Shown piece by piece: positions 10,690 through 22,266 of a stretch of 64,000 nucleotides of DNA. Below the pieces are notes generated by a model. The model saw only the letters and a list, made by a program, of their open reading frames with translations. It searched no databases and was not told where the DNA came from. Position numbers and translations under genes: made by a program. Position 1 is the first letter of the stretch. The number at the start of each line of letters is the position of its first letter. Source of the stretch: Sympetrum striolatum (Eukaryota > Arthropoda > Insecta > Odonata > Libellulidae); NCBI GenBank assembly GCA_947579665.1, contig CANPUZ010000058.1:705980-769979 (forward strand), read 5' to 3'.

Positions 10690-11388
10690 TTTACTCAGCA
10701 CTCTCAACAATTAATAATCGGTTTTCAACAATTATTAAGCACTATCAACAATTAATAATCGGTCTCAACAATTACTAAGTTCTATCACCAATTAATAATC
10801 GCTCTGAACAATTGCTAAGCTCTGTTAACAATCACTCCGCGCTCTCAACAATTAATAATCGGCTCTCACCAATTGCTAAGCTCTCTCAACAATTACTCAG
10901 CGCTCTCATCACTTACTAAGCGCTCTCAACAATCACTAAGCTCTCTCAACAATTAATAGTCGGCTCTCAATAATTACTAAGTTATATCACCAATTAATAA
11001 TAGCTCTCAACAATTGCTAAGCTCTCTTAACAATTACTCAGCGCTCTCAACAATTAATAATCGGCTCTCACCATTTGCTAAGCTCTCTCAACAATTACTC
11101 AGCGCTTTCATCACTCACTAAGCGCACTCATCACTTACTAAGCGCACTCAACAATCACTAAGCGCTCTCAACAATTGCTCAGCGCTCTCAAAAAAACACT
11201 AAGCTCTCTCAACAATTACTCAGCGCTTTCATCACTCAATAAGCGCACTCATCACTTACTAAGCGCACTCAACAATCACTAAGCGCTCTCAACAATTGCT
11301 CAGCGCTCTCAAAAATCACTAAGCTCTCTCAACAATTGCTCAGCGCTCTCAACAATTACAAAGCGCTCTCAACATTTCCTAAACATAT
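10690..11388. repeat. 21-bp minisatellite with 121-bp higher-order repeat
   Basis: About 33 units of a 20-22 bp motif such as CTCTCAACAATTACTCAGCG or CTCTCAACAATTAATAATCGG. At 11101 and 11222 a block of about six units is repeated almost unchanged (period 121 bp), showing a later higher-order duplication. Confidence 0.85.
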
Positions 11389-11877
11389 TTGAGTTTTCGT
11401 TAGGAATGTCTAGAAACCAAAATTTCCATTGCAACGTACTTTTTAAACAAATTACCATTTTAAATATCTCCGTTAATTTTTTGTAGAATATTGATTTGTC
11501 TGAAATTTACCCTTGTTTTGTCAATTCCCCGAAATGGTAGAGCGATGTATTTTTTTTAAATTTGTTTTTATAAAAATTTCCGTAAACTTATTTAAGATCG
11601 TTGAATCCATATTGTCGCGATGGCCTCCATTTCCTTGTGTATAGATTAAATATCCGTTTATTTTTCGTTACTAATACTGAGAGGATTTCCATGAAAAGCT
11701 CCTTTTTCATCACGATCGTGGAATATTTAAAAAAACAGCTAGGCTTCCATTTCTATGTAAAAAGTCCAAAATTCTTTATACGTTACGAACGTTCCAAGTT
11801 TGGATTAGCCCTATTCCATGGCAGACTCAAGAAAAATATGGATATCGCTTCGTTAGCTAGGATTCTTCTTACCTAGT
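11389..11877. other. Unassigned, with a repeat-family fragment at its left edge
   Basis: The first 60 bp (AGGAATGTCTAGAAACC..CCATTGCAACGTAC) match the block at 13690-13725 (AGGAACGTCTAGCAACAG..CCATGACAACGTCC). A 91-codon frame (11601-11876) has no recognisable family. Confidence 0.45.
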
Positions 11878-11959
11878 TTACACACTTCGCTCGAATTTAT
11901 GCTGACTTATGCTAAAATACCGCTCAAACCGCTTGCATGCAGCCAACATCCTTAGAATC

Positions 11960-12600
11960 GCGATCTGCCTTTGGATGAGGACTAAATCGTTTGAGAGAGA
12001 TGTCCGGTCTTCCTCGTTTGTTATTTCCCTATATATAACCGAGTCATCCGCAAATATCCTCACATTACTAACTATCTCGTCACTCAAGTCATTGATATAA
12101 ATAAGGAAAAGAAGAGGTCCAATTACACTGCCTTGAGGTACGCCAGAGGTGACTTCGACTCTATCTGAGCTAACGCCATCCAGTACAACTTGTTGTTCCC
12201 TCTCGTAGAGAAAATCCTTAACCCAGTCGACTACTTCCTTGTTAATGCCCGCTAGTTTTAGTTTGTAAATTAGTTTGTAGTGGGGGACTCTATCGAATGC
12301 TTTTTTGAAATCTAGGAAAATAGCGTCCAATTGCTTTTTACTTTCGGCGGACTTTAAGATATCGTGTACAAATAGAGCAAGTTGGGTTTCACATGATCGG
12401 GACTTACGAAAACCATGCTGGTTCGAGTCGAGGAATTCGTTTCTATCTAAAAACCCCATGAGTGAGCTTACGACGATATGTTCCATTACCTTTCCGGACA
12501 GCGAAGTTAAAGATATGGGTCTCTATAATTTCCTCCTTTAATCTACTTTTGTAAACAGGAGTAATATTAGCTAATTTCCAATCGGATGGGACATTCACTC
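11960..12600 (-). pseudogene. Non-LTR retrotransposon reverse transcriptase fragment
   Basis: A reverse-transcriptase palm/finger fragment of a Jockey/CR1-like LINE. In the 202-codon frame ending at 11878: HGFRKSRSCETQL (residues 24-36), LDFKKAFDRVPH (58-69; first catalytic Asp), SGVPQGSVIGPLLFLIYINDL (114-134), FADD (145-148; catalytic Asp pair). Upstream, past a 2-bp insertion at about 12520-12523 that shifts the frame, the expected VPSDWKLANITPVYK and NYRPISLTS motifs are readable, then a stop near 12605. Beyond about 11975 the thumb is not recognisable. Truncated at both ends and frameshifted, so inactive. Lineage within the LINEs is inference. Confidence 0.9.
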
Positions 12601-12823
12601 ATCGATTTACAAAATACAATTTTGAGATAAGGGGCTACACTCCATGACATTATTATTTAACTATATATATATATTTATAAAATATTTAAAATATTTGTCC
12701 CATTGACGTTATCTTTGCACACTTTAGTCTCTTGTCCCATTCTCTTTGCATACTTTAGTCTCACGGAAGGTGTGAACGGGTTATTAATAATAAAAATATA
12801 TTATATCAGAATTTTAACGTATC

Positions 12824-12975
12824 CATGCTCATATATTTAATTTTTACATCTCTCGATATAATTAGTAGGCAAATGATACACATAAGTTGTAAATAAGTAG
12901 CTTTTTAAATCATTTAACAATCCGTTTCGAATTCGGAAACTTCGATGCTTTACATATATAGGAATGTCTATTGTC
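12824..12975. repeat. Direct repeat, left copy
   Basis: Matches 13539-13690 in the same orientation: TCCATGCTCATATATTTAATT here against TTCATGCTGATATATTTAATT there, then ATGATACACATAA, then a CGAATTCGGAAAC-like block. The copies are 715 bp apart. They could be long terminal repeats of a degraded element or two dispersed copies. Confidence 0.6.
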
Positions 12976-13538
12976 TCTAAGAAAAAGTCCATCCAGTTTG
13001 AGAAGCTATAACTTCCAGTAGAGTCTACCGATATTGATGAACCAAACGTCATCTGATAGAACGTTTGTTTCTGCGTTTACTGATATGCGTTTAATTTTTT
13101 AACTTTCCATAGCTCTACTTTTACTGTACTTTGTTTGAAAAAAGTGCCCGTTTTTTGAGCTTTGGAAACCGATGGCCCAACTTTATCCGATTGTCACTCG
13201 GTTAATTTTTACAATAACAACTTGCATTTTGGACATGTGCTAGCCAGGAATTCATACAACATTTTGGTGTTAAAAAATTGTCGAAATATTTACATTTGTG
13301 CCAGCAATGGACCATTTTGTACACCTCTGCTAACTTCGAAACAAAACATTCAATTGGTATACGAGTTGCACCGTTTTAATTGCAAGAGTAACAGAAAAAA
13401 GAATTTGCAAATAAATATTACTTAAAAATGCCAATATCCACATAATCAATTTCTATTCATCTCCGTTTTTAGCAAAACAGCCTATTAAGTTTCTATGGTA
13501 ACGCGCTTTCCTGGTGGTAATCCTACCCCATAATGTAT
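12976..13538. other. Sequence between two direct repeats
   Basis: AT-rich. An 87-codon frame at 13162-13425 has no recognisable family. If the flanking repeats are terminal repeats, this is the remnant of the element's interior. Confidence 0.4.
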
Positions 13539-13725
13539 TCATGCTGATATATTTAATTTTTATATCTCACTCTATAATTAACAGTCAAGTGATACACATA
13601 ATATATAAAATAAGTTGTTTTTCAAATCACTTCTTTACGTATTACAAAAATTTCTTTTTGAATTCGAAAACCGGGATTTTTTGCTAAGGAACGTCTAGCA
13701 ACAGTTTCCATGACAACGTCCTTTT
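13539..13725. repeat. Direct repeat, right copy
   Basis: The partner of 12824-12975. It continues into AGGAACGTCTAGCAACAG and an X-box-like GTTTCCATGACAAC (13704-13717). Confidence 0.6.
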
Positions 13726-14326
13726 TCCCTTAGAGATCCTCCCCGACCTGCGGACTTAAAAGAGGCCGATAATTAGCAATTATCTTTCCCGCTCTTTGGA
13801 GTCGCTGTCGGCGCCATCTCAAACATTCGTCCCAATTCTCCCTTCTTTTTTTTTACTTTCGCCGACGCCATATTTGGATTCCGTAAAGATCCCGGGACTG
13901 TTTTCCGAACCCGTAAATTCCCAGAGAAAGAGCGCCGCAAAGTCATATATCCGTCCGAAGAAGAATAAAAGACGTCAATCATGGACTTCCATTATGTTCC
14001 CTGACGCCCGTGGTCCTTCTTTTTTCCCCCCCTCCCTCTTCCGAGCTTCTCCGGTTGACCGCCCAGGAGGCGTGGCGATCGCTATCGCTTTAAAACACAC
14101 AACTACCGAATTTGTCTCCTTTTGTTCGCGGACTAGATACGCCGGATTGTTACGCGCTTGTAGTCAGCTAAGTTTCCGTTGAGGTAGCTTAGACGCCGAT
14201 TACAATTCACAGTGTTTCGCTCACCTCGCTTAGGTGATCCATTTAGTCTTCGCTTGCATCGATTATTATAACAATATTTAGATAAGTAGTTTATTAAAAC
14301 TAGGAAGTCTTGTTTAAGATCTAACC
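13726..14326. other. GC-richer unassigned block
   Basis: Holds overlapping frames on both strands (128 codons + at 13796-14182) without protein signature, a pyrimidine-rich run (about 13840-13860) and a trace of the AAGCGAAG-type repeat near 14190-14265. Confidence 0.4.
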
Positions 14327-14330
14327 CAGG

Positions 14331-14615
14331 GGTACTCAACCTGGTGCCTACATGATCAAACTCCTCGTAATCAAGGACTGATGCTTTTCGGATCGCACAT
14401 GCAGCGAAAGCATTCATACCAGATGCATTCCCCGTTATCAAATCTACTTCGGAGCTAAAGACTTTCTCACATGAGAGGTTCTCACGTATGAGATGTGATG
14501 AAATTATATTCGTTGTAATATTTCGGATCTTATTTACCATGGAACGTTTTTTTCCTAACGACCAAGCGTTAACTGGTAAAGTGATAATATTGCCAAGGGA
14601 TGGCCTGAATGCCAA
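14331..14615. mobile_element. Possible hAT-type terminus
   Basis: CAGGGGTACTCAACCTGG at 14331 resembles the CAGNGG.TCTCAACC terminal repeat of many hAT elements. No matching right end was found in the next kilobase, so this would be a solo or truncated end. The overlapping 160-codon minus frame (14133-14615) shows no BED finger or transposase motif I can recognise. Confidence 0.3.
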
Positions 14616-15036
14616 TGAATTTTTTATTTTAAAACATAGGCACTGACAGTTTAGGCTTAAACATTAACATACGCCCTCAATCATAAAACTGAATTACAGC
14701 TTGATAAAATATGTTTAGTTCTATAAATTTATCACGCTATTTTTCGAAAAATCCACATATTTTAATGTTTGTGATGACATTTATTTAAGCCTAATGATAT
14801 TTCATCAAAAGAGAATTAAGGTTGCAGTAATTAATGGAAAAAAATATTAAAAGATGATGTTTTAATTTTCATTCAATTAAAGTTCAAATTTTCGTACTTT
14901 TCCGTGCGATTCTTCACAGGATATTGTTCAGCAAATGTTAAAATCGCATGCGATTTCTTCATAAAGTGTATTATCAGGATTAATTTTAACTCATATTCTT
15001 AATGCATTTTGATGTATAAATACACGAACTTGGGGA
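14616..15036. other. Unassigned AT-rich sequence
   Basis: No repeat, terminus or reading frame recognised. Confidence 0.45.
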
Positions 15037-15300
15037 ATCAACAATCGCCTTCGTTGCCAAGGGGGATGGGTTGTTTACAACCTCGAAATTTCGATGAAAT
15101 ATTCGCGCATTTTATCAAAATTCTAGAAATATCGATTCGTAAGCGATATTCGACGACCAAAATAAGAATCTTTATTCTATCCCCCTTCTTTCGGTGCTTG
15201 GTTCGACTCTGTACGACTGTTATTTCTAATTTAAATCTTCAAATGAAATGAAGCCTGCAGCGAGAAAAATGAACTTTACGTGTATTTCTTATGGAAATGC
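15037..15300 (+). repeat. M1 module, B-box end lost
   Basis: ATCAACAATCGCCTTCGTTG, then GGGTTGTTTACAACCTCGAA, the body, and GAACTTTACGTGTATTTCTTATGGA. The sequence departs before the B-box, in TTTTTCGGCTATTCC. Confidence 0.75.
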
Positions 15301-15892
15301 TTTTTCGGCTATTCCTTTTGGGTTTTCCCTAAACCACCTCCGTACCGAGGCGAACAAAATTTAAAAATTATGATCCCAGGAGTCATAATCATTGATGATT
15401 AATTTACGGTTTAGCGCACAGTGTGACAAATGAAAAAAACATCGTTTCTAAGTCGTTTTTTGACCGGTTTCCAGGATGAGAATTTCGATGGGATCATCTT
15501 TGACTGACTGTCGCGATGATAAAAGTATTACATTGGAGTATTAGATAAGTGGGTTTCTTCAACAAAGGCCCGGGTTCGATAGGGTACTATAGACGTACTA
15601 TCAATACACATTAATTTAAGCTTCCGACGTCAGCCTATCTATCAGCGGTGACACAATTGACTCGTAATGGTTCCCAACTGGGCAGCGTTTTCCTTCACCA
15701 ATTGAACTTCATTCTTCGTAGAAAATCCTATTGAATTAGCAGTAATAAACGGGGCTCTTGAGGGCTTACTTCGAAGAACGGAACCAATTTTAGCATAAGA
15801 CTGTTTTTAATTTCCTCAACCAAAAGTAAATCTCACAACAATTCCCCGCCCTTGCGACAATCAATCGCAGCAGAAATTCCTTGTGTCTGCTC
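15301..15892. other. Unassigned sequence
   Basis: No family recognised. Confidence 0.45.
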
Positions 15893-16990
15893 GACAAGTG
15901 TGCGATAAATGCCCTCATATCTTCAAAATTACAAAGAGCACCCACATGAAATACACACTAAATGAAAGTTCGTTCTTTGATCTTTAAAACGACATCAAAC
16001 ACAACCCAAAGCAATCCTTATTGCTGCTTAAAATTATCAGAATTCGAAGAGACTACACAGAGCGTTGACTACACGGAGCGTTGACAAGTGTGCGATAAAT
16101 CCCCTCATATCTTCAACATTACAAACAGCACCCACATGAAATACACACCAAATGAAAGTTCGTTTTTTGATCTTTAAAACGACATCAAACACAACCCAAA
16201 GCAATGGTTATTACTATTTAAAATCGTCAGAATTCTAAGAGACTACACAGAGCGTTGACTACACGGAGCGTTGATAAGTGCGCGATAAATCCCTTCATAT
16301 CTTCAAAATTACAAACGGCACCCACATGAAATACACACCAAATGAAAGTTCGTTCTTTGATCTTTAAAACGACACCAAACACAACCCAAAGCAATGGTTA
16401 TTGCTGCTTAAAATTATCAGAATTCGAAGAGACTACACAGAGCGTTGACTACACGTAGCGTTGATAAGTGCGCGATAAATCCCTTCATATCTTCAAAATT
16501 ACAAACGGCACCCACATGAAATACACACCAAATGAAAGTTCGTTTTTTGATCTTTAAAACGACATCAAACACAACCCAAAGCAATGGTTATTACTATTTA
16601 AAATCGTCAGAATTCTAAGAGACTACACAGAGCGTTGACTACACGGAGCGTTGACAAGTGTGCGATACATCTCCTCATATCTTCAAAATTACAAACAGCA
16701 CCCACATGAAATACACACCAAATGAAAGTTCGTTCTATGATCTTTATACGACACCAAACACAACCCAAAGCAATGATTATTACTATTTCAAATCGTCAGA
16801 ATTCTAAGAGACTACACAGAGCGTAAGTGTGCTATAAATCCCCTCATATCTTCAAAATAACAAACGGCACCCACATGAAATACACACCAAATGAAAGTTC
16901 GTTCTTTGATCTTTAAATCGACACCAAATTCAACCCAACACAATGCTTATTTCTACTTAAAATCGTCAGAATTCGAAGAGACTACACGGA
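15893..16990. repeat. 190-bp satellite, about 5.8 units, alternating A/B
   Basis: Units start GACAAGTGTGCGATAAAT at 15893, 16083, 16273, 16463 and 16653, exactly 190 bp apart. A shortened junction at about 16821 precedes the last unit. Units 1 and 3 share GCTGCTTAAAATTATCAGAATTCG while 2 and 4 share ACTATTTAAAATCGTCAGAATTCT, so the repeating block is a 380-bp dimer. No frame runs through it. The last unit runs into the unrelated sequence at 16990. Confidence 0.95.
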
Positions 16991-17483
16991 AGGTTGAACC
17001 TGTGCGTTTGAATTGTCACAGGTTGATTTTGTGTATCTTTCGCGCTTTGCGTTGGTAACACTGCCTTCCCTTGGTCCACGCGGTGTAGATAAAAGGGAGA
17101 ATGGGTCTCCGCTTTCAAAGAGGACTCCCCGAAGAGCCTTTCGGAGGTAAGATGACCTGAAACACCATTACAAGCGAAAAAAGACACCCTCGCTACCAAG
17201 TACTGCACGGGGCTCTTCAAAGCGTTGCCTTGGGCAACCAAGACTCTCATAGCTATCCTTTGAGACGGGTCTCGTTTATCTAAGATACAAATTCTCCTTT
17301 CTTCTTCCAGCACATACATTACTTACCTCATTTTCATCTCGATCATTAATATTTATTCACTAGTCAATGAATCCTATCTGAAGTCCAATCGGTGATTTTG
17401 CAATGTTTTTGATATAGTCGTAGTTTGCCTACGTTGTTTGTCTACGTTTATCGACATTTACTCATTAAACCAATACTCCAATA
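16991..17483. other. Unassigned; minus frame of 117 codons
   Basis: A minus frame at 16966-17319 overlaps the satellite end. No protein family recognised. Confidence 0.4.
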
Positions 17484-18260
17484 AGACAATTGCCTTCTCT
17501 TCGTAAATACTACCATATTTAAAAAAAATTATTCGAACTAAATTTAGAACCCGCTTAATTTATGATTACGCCGCTTGCTTCGTGATTGGTTCGCTGATTA
17601 GAGATTCGCTTACAATTATTTTCGTATCATGATCCTCGATTGTTGGAAATTCCGTTTCCATAGTAACACATAGTATTGTTGTTTCATTGTTGTACCACTG
17701 TTGCTGCATTGTTATCACGTGATAGTTTAAAAAAACGAAAATAAAGCCCATATCGACTAAATTCGGCAATCTTTTTCGTTTTAATTTATTTAGACCATTT
17801 CTTCCTGCGTCATTTGGCAATGTACGCCATTATATAGCAAACAAAGAAAACATTTTGAGTTATATTTAGAAGCAAACCGCTAATTAATATCTCAATTACT
17901 TCTCAAGTTATTGCAATTTGTATTTTTATACGTTTAAATGGGACACCCTCCAAGAGACAATTGTCTGCTCTTCATAAATAAAGCCATAGTTTTAGCATTT
18001 ATTTCGAACTAAGTGATTAACCTGCTTAATTTCTGATTATGCCGCTTGCCTTGTGATTGGTTCGCTAATTTCAGATTCGCTTCTAATTATTTTCGTATAA
18101 TGTTCTTCGATTATTGGAAATTTTGTTTCCATAGCAACCCATAGTATTGTCGTTTCGTTATTGTGCCATTGTCGTATCATATTTTTCACATTTATTTCGA
18201 ACTAAATGATTAACCGACTTAATTTATCATTATCCCGCTTGATTTTTGATTATTTATTTA
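17484..18260. repeat. 472-bp direct repeat, two copies plus a third partial
   Basis: Copy 1 (17484-17720) and copy 2 (17956-18190) share AGACAATTG, TGATTA.GCCGCTTGC, GTGATTGGTTCGCT and GGAAATT.TGTTTCCATAG. A third fragment (CGAACTAAATGATTAACC, 18200-18250) repeats the middle. The X-box-like GTTTCCATAGYAAC is kept in both main copies (17654 and 18125). Confidence 0.8.
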
Positions 18261-18663
18261 ATTTAATGGTTTGAATGTTAATTTGGCGGTTCTACAATGA
18301 CATTTTCTTTCAATTCGTTCATTGTTGTCGTGGGAATGCACCAGTACAGTGTATAATCCCTCTACGAGATGTGAGAAATGTTGAAAGAAGGGTATTTAAA
18401 AAATAAAAGAACATACTTGTCTTAGTTTTCCCTGACTAAATCATTCCTAAGACAGTTAACGAATTGGGTACCGCGGTAGCGAACTCATGAATTTTAATAG
18501 GTGCCCGGAATACATACATATATATGTATACCCCAAGGGTCTTCTAACCCGCATTCACACCTTGTGTCTCGGATATCCTCCTGTTCATTGCTTTTTAAAC
18601 TTTATAAATATATGTTACGGTTTTATGCGTGAACTCAGCCAACGTGTATACAAGAAATCGTAT

Positions 18664-18951
18664 ATTCAACAATCACCTTGGTCGTCAGGGGGACAAGTTT
18701 GTTTGCCACTACGAAATTTCACGTAATTTTCGTCTATTTTGCCAAATTTCTCGTAATTTCGATTCTGAAACCATATTCTACGACTAGAATAAGAATCTTC
18801 GTTCAATTTCCTTTCTTTTGATACTTGTCTCGTTTTTGTACGACCATTATTTCTAATTAAAAATTGCGAAAGAAAAAAAGCCTGCAAGTCATGAAAACGA
18901 ATTTGACGTGCATTTCTCGTGGAAGACATGCGTTATGGAGTCGAACCCAGG
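18664..18951 (+). repeat. M1 module, full length
   Basis: TTCAACAATCACCTTGGTCG to a minus-strand B-box (GGGTTCGAC, within 18940-18951). GACTTGCAGGC replaces the usual GATTGCAGGC block. No Helitron leader follows. Confidence 0.8.
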
Positions 18952-19059
18952 ACTACTGACAGAACGGAACCTCCCCACAGCCTCATTCTATATTATACGT
19001 AGCTAAGTGCGAAATTTGGATGAAATCAATGAAATGGTTTAAAGAAGAAAGACTGATTT

Positions 19060-19300
19060 GCGGGTTGATTACACACAAAAAGTTTTCGCAGTTTTTGTTT
19101 GAATTCTCTCAATTTCGACTACAATGCGATATATCGTATGGATCCTTGTTCAATTTCCTTTCTTTTGGTACTAGTCTCGACTTCATTCTTTCCTATTTAA
19201 ATTCGCAAATGAAATGAGGTCTGCGAAAGGTAAGAAAAAACTTTGCGCGCATATATTACGTAAGAGCATTTGCCTCGACCCAGCGTCGAACCGAGGACAG
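19060..19300 (+). repeat. M1 module, diverged
   Basis: The head is lost. TCTCTCAATTTCGACTACAA, TTCAATTTCCTTTCTTTTGG and a B-box end (GCGTCGAACCGAGG) are recognisable. It is a second copy placed directly after the one ending at 18951. Confidence 0.65.
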
Positions 19301-19450
19301 TCTTCGAAGATGTCTTTGCAGTTTTCGTTGGATAGTCCTACGCTGGAAGCGATCCCTCGAGTTAGAAATCTCTGATTCGCCCGGAAGTGCCTCGAAAACA
19401 CTTCCGGAAATCCCCGCAACGCATTCCGATGAAATAATCCGTATTTTTTG
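19300..19450 (-). repeat. F2-related unit fragment
   Basis: Shares GATGTCTTTGCAGTTTTCGT, GCGATCCCTCGAGTT, GGAAGTGCCTC and AATCCCCGC with 27000-27120, which is itself related to F2 unit 1. Confidence 0.55.
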
Positions 19451-20381
19451 GGTCTCCCGCGAATTTTAGGGACACATATTTAGGTATATACACCAGGGTG
19501 GATCGGATAAACCTTATTTTCGAAACCAGTCAACGGCTAGTGCTTGGAGGCTCTTATAGCACGTAAATAAAGTCAGCTCGATCGGATTTTGTCCCGAGTC
19601 TGCGAATTTTAGTCAAAATTTCAAATTTTTTGCGAAAAATGACAAATTTTTTCATTTTTTCTAAAGGTTTCCCTATGATCTGAAGTGATTTAATGGCAAA
19701 CAAGTACATATTTGCTTGTAAGTTGCTGAATATAGTACGTTTTAATCAAGGAAATTGGTTTCTCAGTTCGCCAAAAATTCGTCAAAAATACGCAAAATAT
19801 ACAGAAATGTTACGGATGTTGGTTAGACAGTAGGGGGGGTCGTTTTGTCCTTTTTTTCTGTTAGAAATGTAATACCCGGATATAGCGGAACAACCTCATT
19901 ACTGATATAACTTTCTTTCCAAATCGAATACTATATTCTGTGAGAATTTTTACGTCAAAGTTTCGAAATTTCAGCGAGAAACGTTAAAACTTCAAAAAAG
20001 TCCAAATCGGTTCGAACGAATCCAAAATGAAGGAATAAAATATGTCCTTTGCGACGATAACTGTCCCTCGAGCCTAAATTTACCACTTATATACCTCTGT
20101 ATGGAGCAGAGAATATCTCCTACGCAAATACTATCACCCTTCCAACCTGTATTTGTGTTCTTTCATTCACTACCAAGACATCTATCTCATCAACAATAAA
20201 AAAATACAATAATACCATTCATACAACAAATAGATTATTAAATGTAATGAAGAGGCGCTAGATAGCACTGCTTCGCTACCGCTGCGAGCAACCAAGTAAA
20301 GGAATAGACGAGAACGGAAAGGTATTTACATAAACTTAATTCTAAATTACTTTGCCTCCTATTCAGGCCCCATAGGAGGTC
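19451..20381. other. Unassigned; possible DNA-transposon left end
   Basis: CAGGGTGGATCGGATAAACC at about 19492 could be a terminal repeat, but no CCACCCTG partner was seen. The following 600 bp contain many AAATTTTT runs and no frame. Confidence 0.3.
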
Positions 20382-20445
20382 ACATTGGTGCTTACACCCC
20401 CTGCCACACGCCGAAAGGCGGCTTGCAGGGTATTAATGTAGTTGC
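20382..20445 (+). mobile_element. LINE 3' tail with GNRA hairpin
   Basis: ACACCCCCTGCCACACGCCG then AAAGGCGGCTTGCAGGGTAT and TAATGTAG form a nested hairpin: outer CCCTGC/GCAGGG, inner CGCC-GAAA-GGCG with a GNRA tetraloop. The same block at 33131-33178 follows a LINE C-terminus, so this is a LINE 3' end without its coding part. Confidence 0.7.
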
Positions 20446-20644
20446 AAGGAAGTAAAGCTATTGACTACATTTGTCTATGGATGAATGCAAAACATAAAAA
20501 TGTATTGCTATAATATAGGAACTATTCAATATCGTTTTAATTAATAAAAGTTCAGTTACTTCCCGATGTGACGTAATTTGGAAGGATAGGGACTCGTTAA
20601 AAGGACAAGGTGCTATTACAAATGTATATAGATTTCCCCTAGGA

Positions 20645-20934
20645 TATCCTGGGTTCGACTCTGGACGCCTTAAAATAATCTCCATGAGGAATGCACGTAA
20701 AGTTCGTTTTGATCGATTGCAGACATTTTTTCTTTCGCGGAATTAAATAGGAAATAATGGTCGTACGAAATCGTGATTAGTACCAAAAGAAAGGAAATTG
20801 ATCAAAGATTCTTATTTCGGTCGTGGAATATCGCATTCGAGTCGAAATTGAGAGTATTCGGGCAAAAATGACGGAGAATTGGTGTGATTTTCTGTGCGTA
20901 AACAATTCCCTAACGACGAAGGTGATTGTTGAAC
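20645..20934 (-). repeat. M1 module, type-C
   Basis: B-box GGTTCGACTCT at 20652 in the type-C form, then GAATGCACGTAAAGTTCG, the body and ACGACGAAGGTGATTGTTGAA. The roughly 130 bp that follow match those after the copies at 47615 and 61092. Confidence 0.8.
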
Positions 20935-21294
20935 TGTCGTACGGGTATAAATGGGAAGGATAATATAAGAAACGTATTTGGAAGAAGAGCCGACATTTTA
21001 TGGCGATAAAACCATGAGTAAAAATGGAGAATTGATGTTTTTAGCTTTATATTTTTTATAAATTATATCTCCTTCTATACTGAAGGTTCTGAAATTAGGA
21101 TTTGCGAATAAAACTTAAAATGATTAATATTTTCGTTTCCAAAGAAGTGGAAACTATTGTTGTAACAATCAATCGGGATGTAGTGTTGTGAATACTCTTA
21201 TCTTAGTTCCAATAAATATACTCAAAAATTTCGAAATATCCGGTTCAATTCCGCAAATGTTTTGTGGATTTGTACAAGGTTTGTCGTAATGTTT

Positions 21295-21450
21295 GACTAG
21301 TGCTTAGCTTAGTTAATTAATAGGATAAAAATGCATAAACAAGGGTGGTAAAAAAACAGAAAAATTTAGAACCAAATCTCAATGCGTTTCTGATGAAAGT
21401 TGAACGAAGGTTAAATTGCGACGAATTCTTCCTGCAGTCACCAGAAATTT
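21295..21450. repeat. Direct flank of the long inverted repeat, left
   Basis: Resembles 22885-23040 in the same orientation: CTTAGTTAATTAATAGGATA against CTTAGTTACTTAATAGCATA, and CAATGCGTTTCTGATGAAAG against CAACGCGTTTTCGATGAAAC. Confidence 0.6.
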
Positions 21451-21550
21451 GTCCGAGTAAGATTCGAGTTCCAACTGTTTCTGAGTCACAACAAGAAGCA
21501 ATTTCCAATGTATTCCAATAAAATACAAAAGAATTTGTGTAGATATACAA

Positions 21551-22084
21551 CAGAATGAAAACACTTCGTACTTTTCCACGGAAAATTTATTATGCGACCG
21601 TTTTCATGTGCGAGCTTACGTCTTCAGGCACAGAGAAACTATTTGTCACAGCATATATAATAGTAATAATAAATCGTCTTAATTTGGGCGAGATCGAGAC
21701 TTAAAAGTCTCTTCTTCCATCCAACCCATGGTCGTTAATTATAAAATAAGAATTAGAAACAATTAGCAGAATTGTGGATGTAAAAAACATAAGAGATTCT
21801 TAGGAAAAAGAAATCAACTGCAGGAAAACACCCGCAAGGAAGGGGGTTGTGAAAAACCTGCGCAAACCTACCGATAGTAATAAGAGATAAGAGAATAACA
21901 TTCAAAAATAAATAAATACACTTCCAATAAGTACTTACATGCGATACATAAATAAGAATCAGTTACCATTTTAAAAAGTGATAGCAATATACAAATTAAC
22001 ATGAAAAACAAAACAGAAAAACAAGGAAAACGTACATTATCAGGAAAAATAAAAGAATATTATTAAAAAACAGTATCAAAATAA
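21551..22084 (-). repeat. Long inverted repeat, left arm (534 bp)
   Basis: Reverse complement of 22267-22803, about nine bases in ten matching and nearly perfect over the innermost 70 bp. It contains, on the minus strand, the 3' end of a retroelement: GAGAC-TTTTAA-GTCTC stem, then CTCGCCCAAATTAAGACG, then (ATT)n at about 21655-21675. The outer 100 bp (CAGAATGAAAACACTTCG..) are host sequence also included in the inverted duplication. Confidence 0.9.
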
Positions 22085-22266
22085 TGCATACAGTATGTAC
22101 TAGTCAAGATTTTATACAACATAGGCATTTAGATAACTCTAAGTAAGAAAAAAATAGAAAAAAAAGAAAAATGATGGGATATATAGGATAGTGGATCGGG
22201 TGAAGGGTTAAAAATGAGGGTGAAGGGTTAAAAAACCTTGCTCTCCCTACCAAGCAATTTATTCCT
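22085..22266. other. Spacer of the long inverted repeat
   Basis: 182 bp, purine-rich on the plus strand, with a short direct repeat (GGGTGAAGGGTTAAAAA at about 22198 and 22218). No other feature. Confidence 0.7.

Noticed and set aside
12824..13690. An LTR retrotransposon with two LTRs
   Set aside because: The direct repeats are diverged, lack TG..CA ends, a primer-binding site and any gag/pol reading.
14133..14615. hAT transposase or BED-finger gene
   Set aside because: Only one terminus-like string is present and no motif is recognisable in the 160-codon frame.
15893..16990. A CRISPR array
   Set aside because: Units of 190 bp repeated throughout, with no short repeat/unique spacer structure; this is a satellite in eukaryotic DNA. 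The same reasoning excludes 10690-11388.
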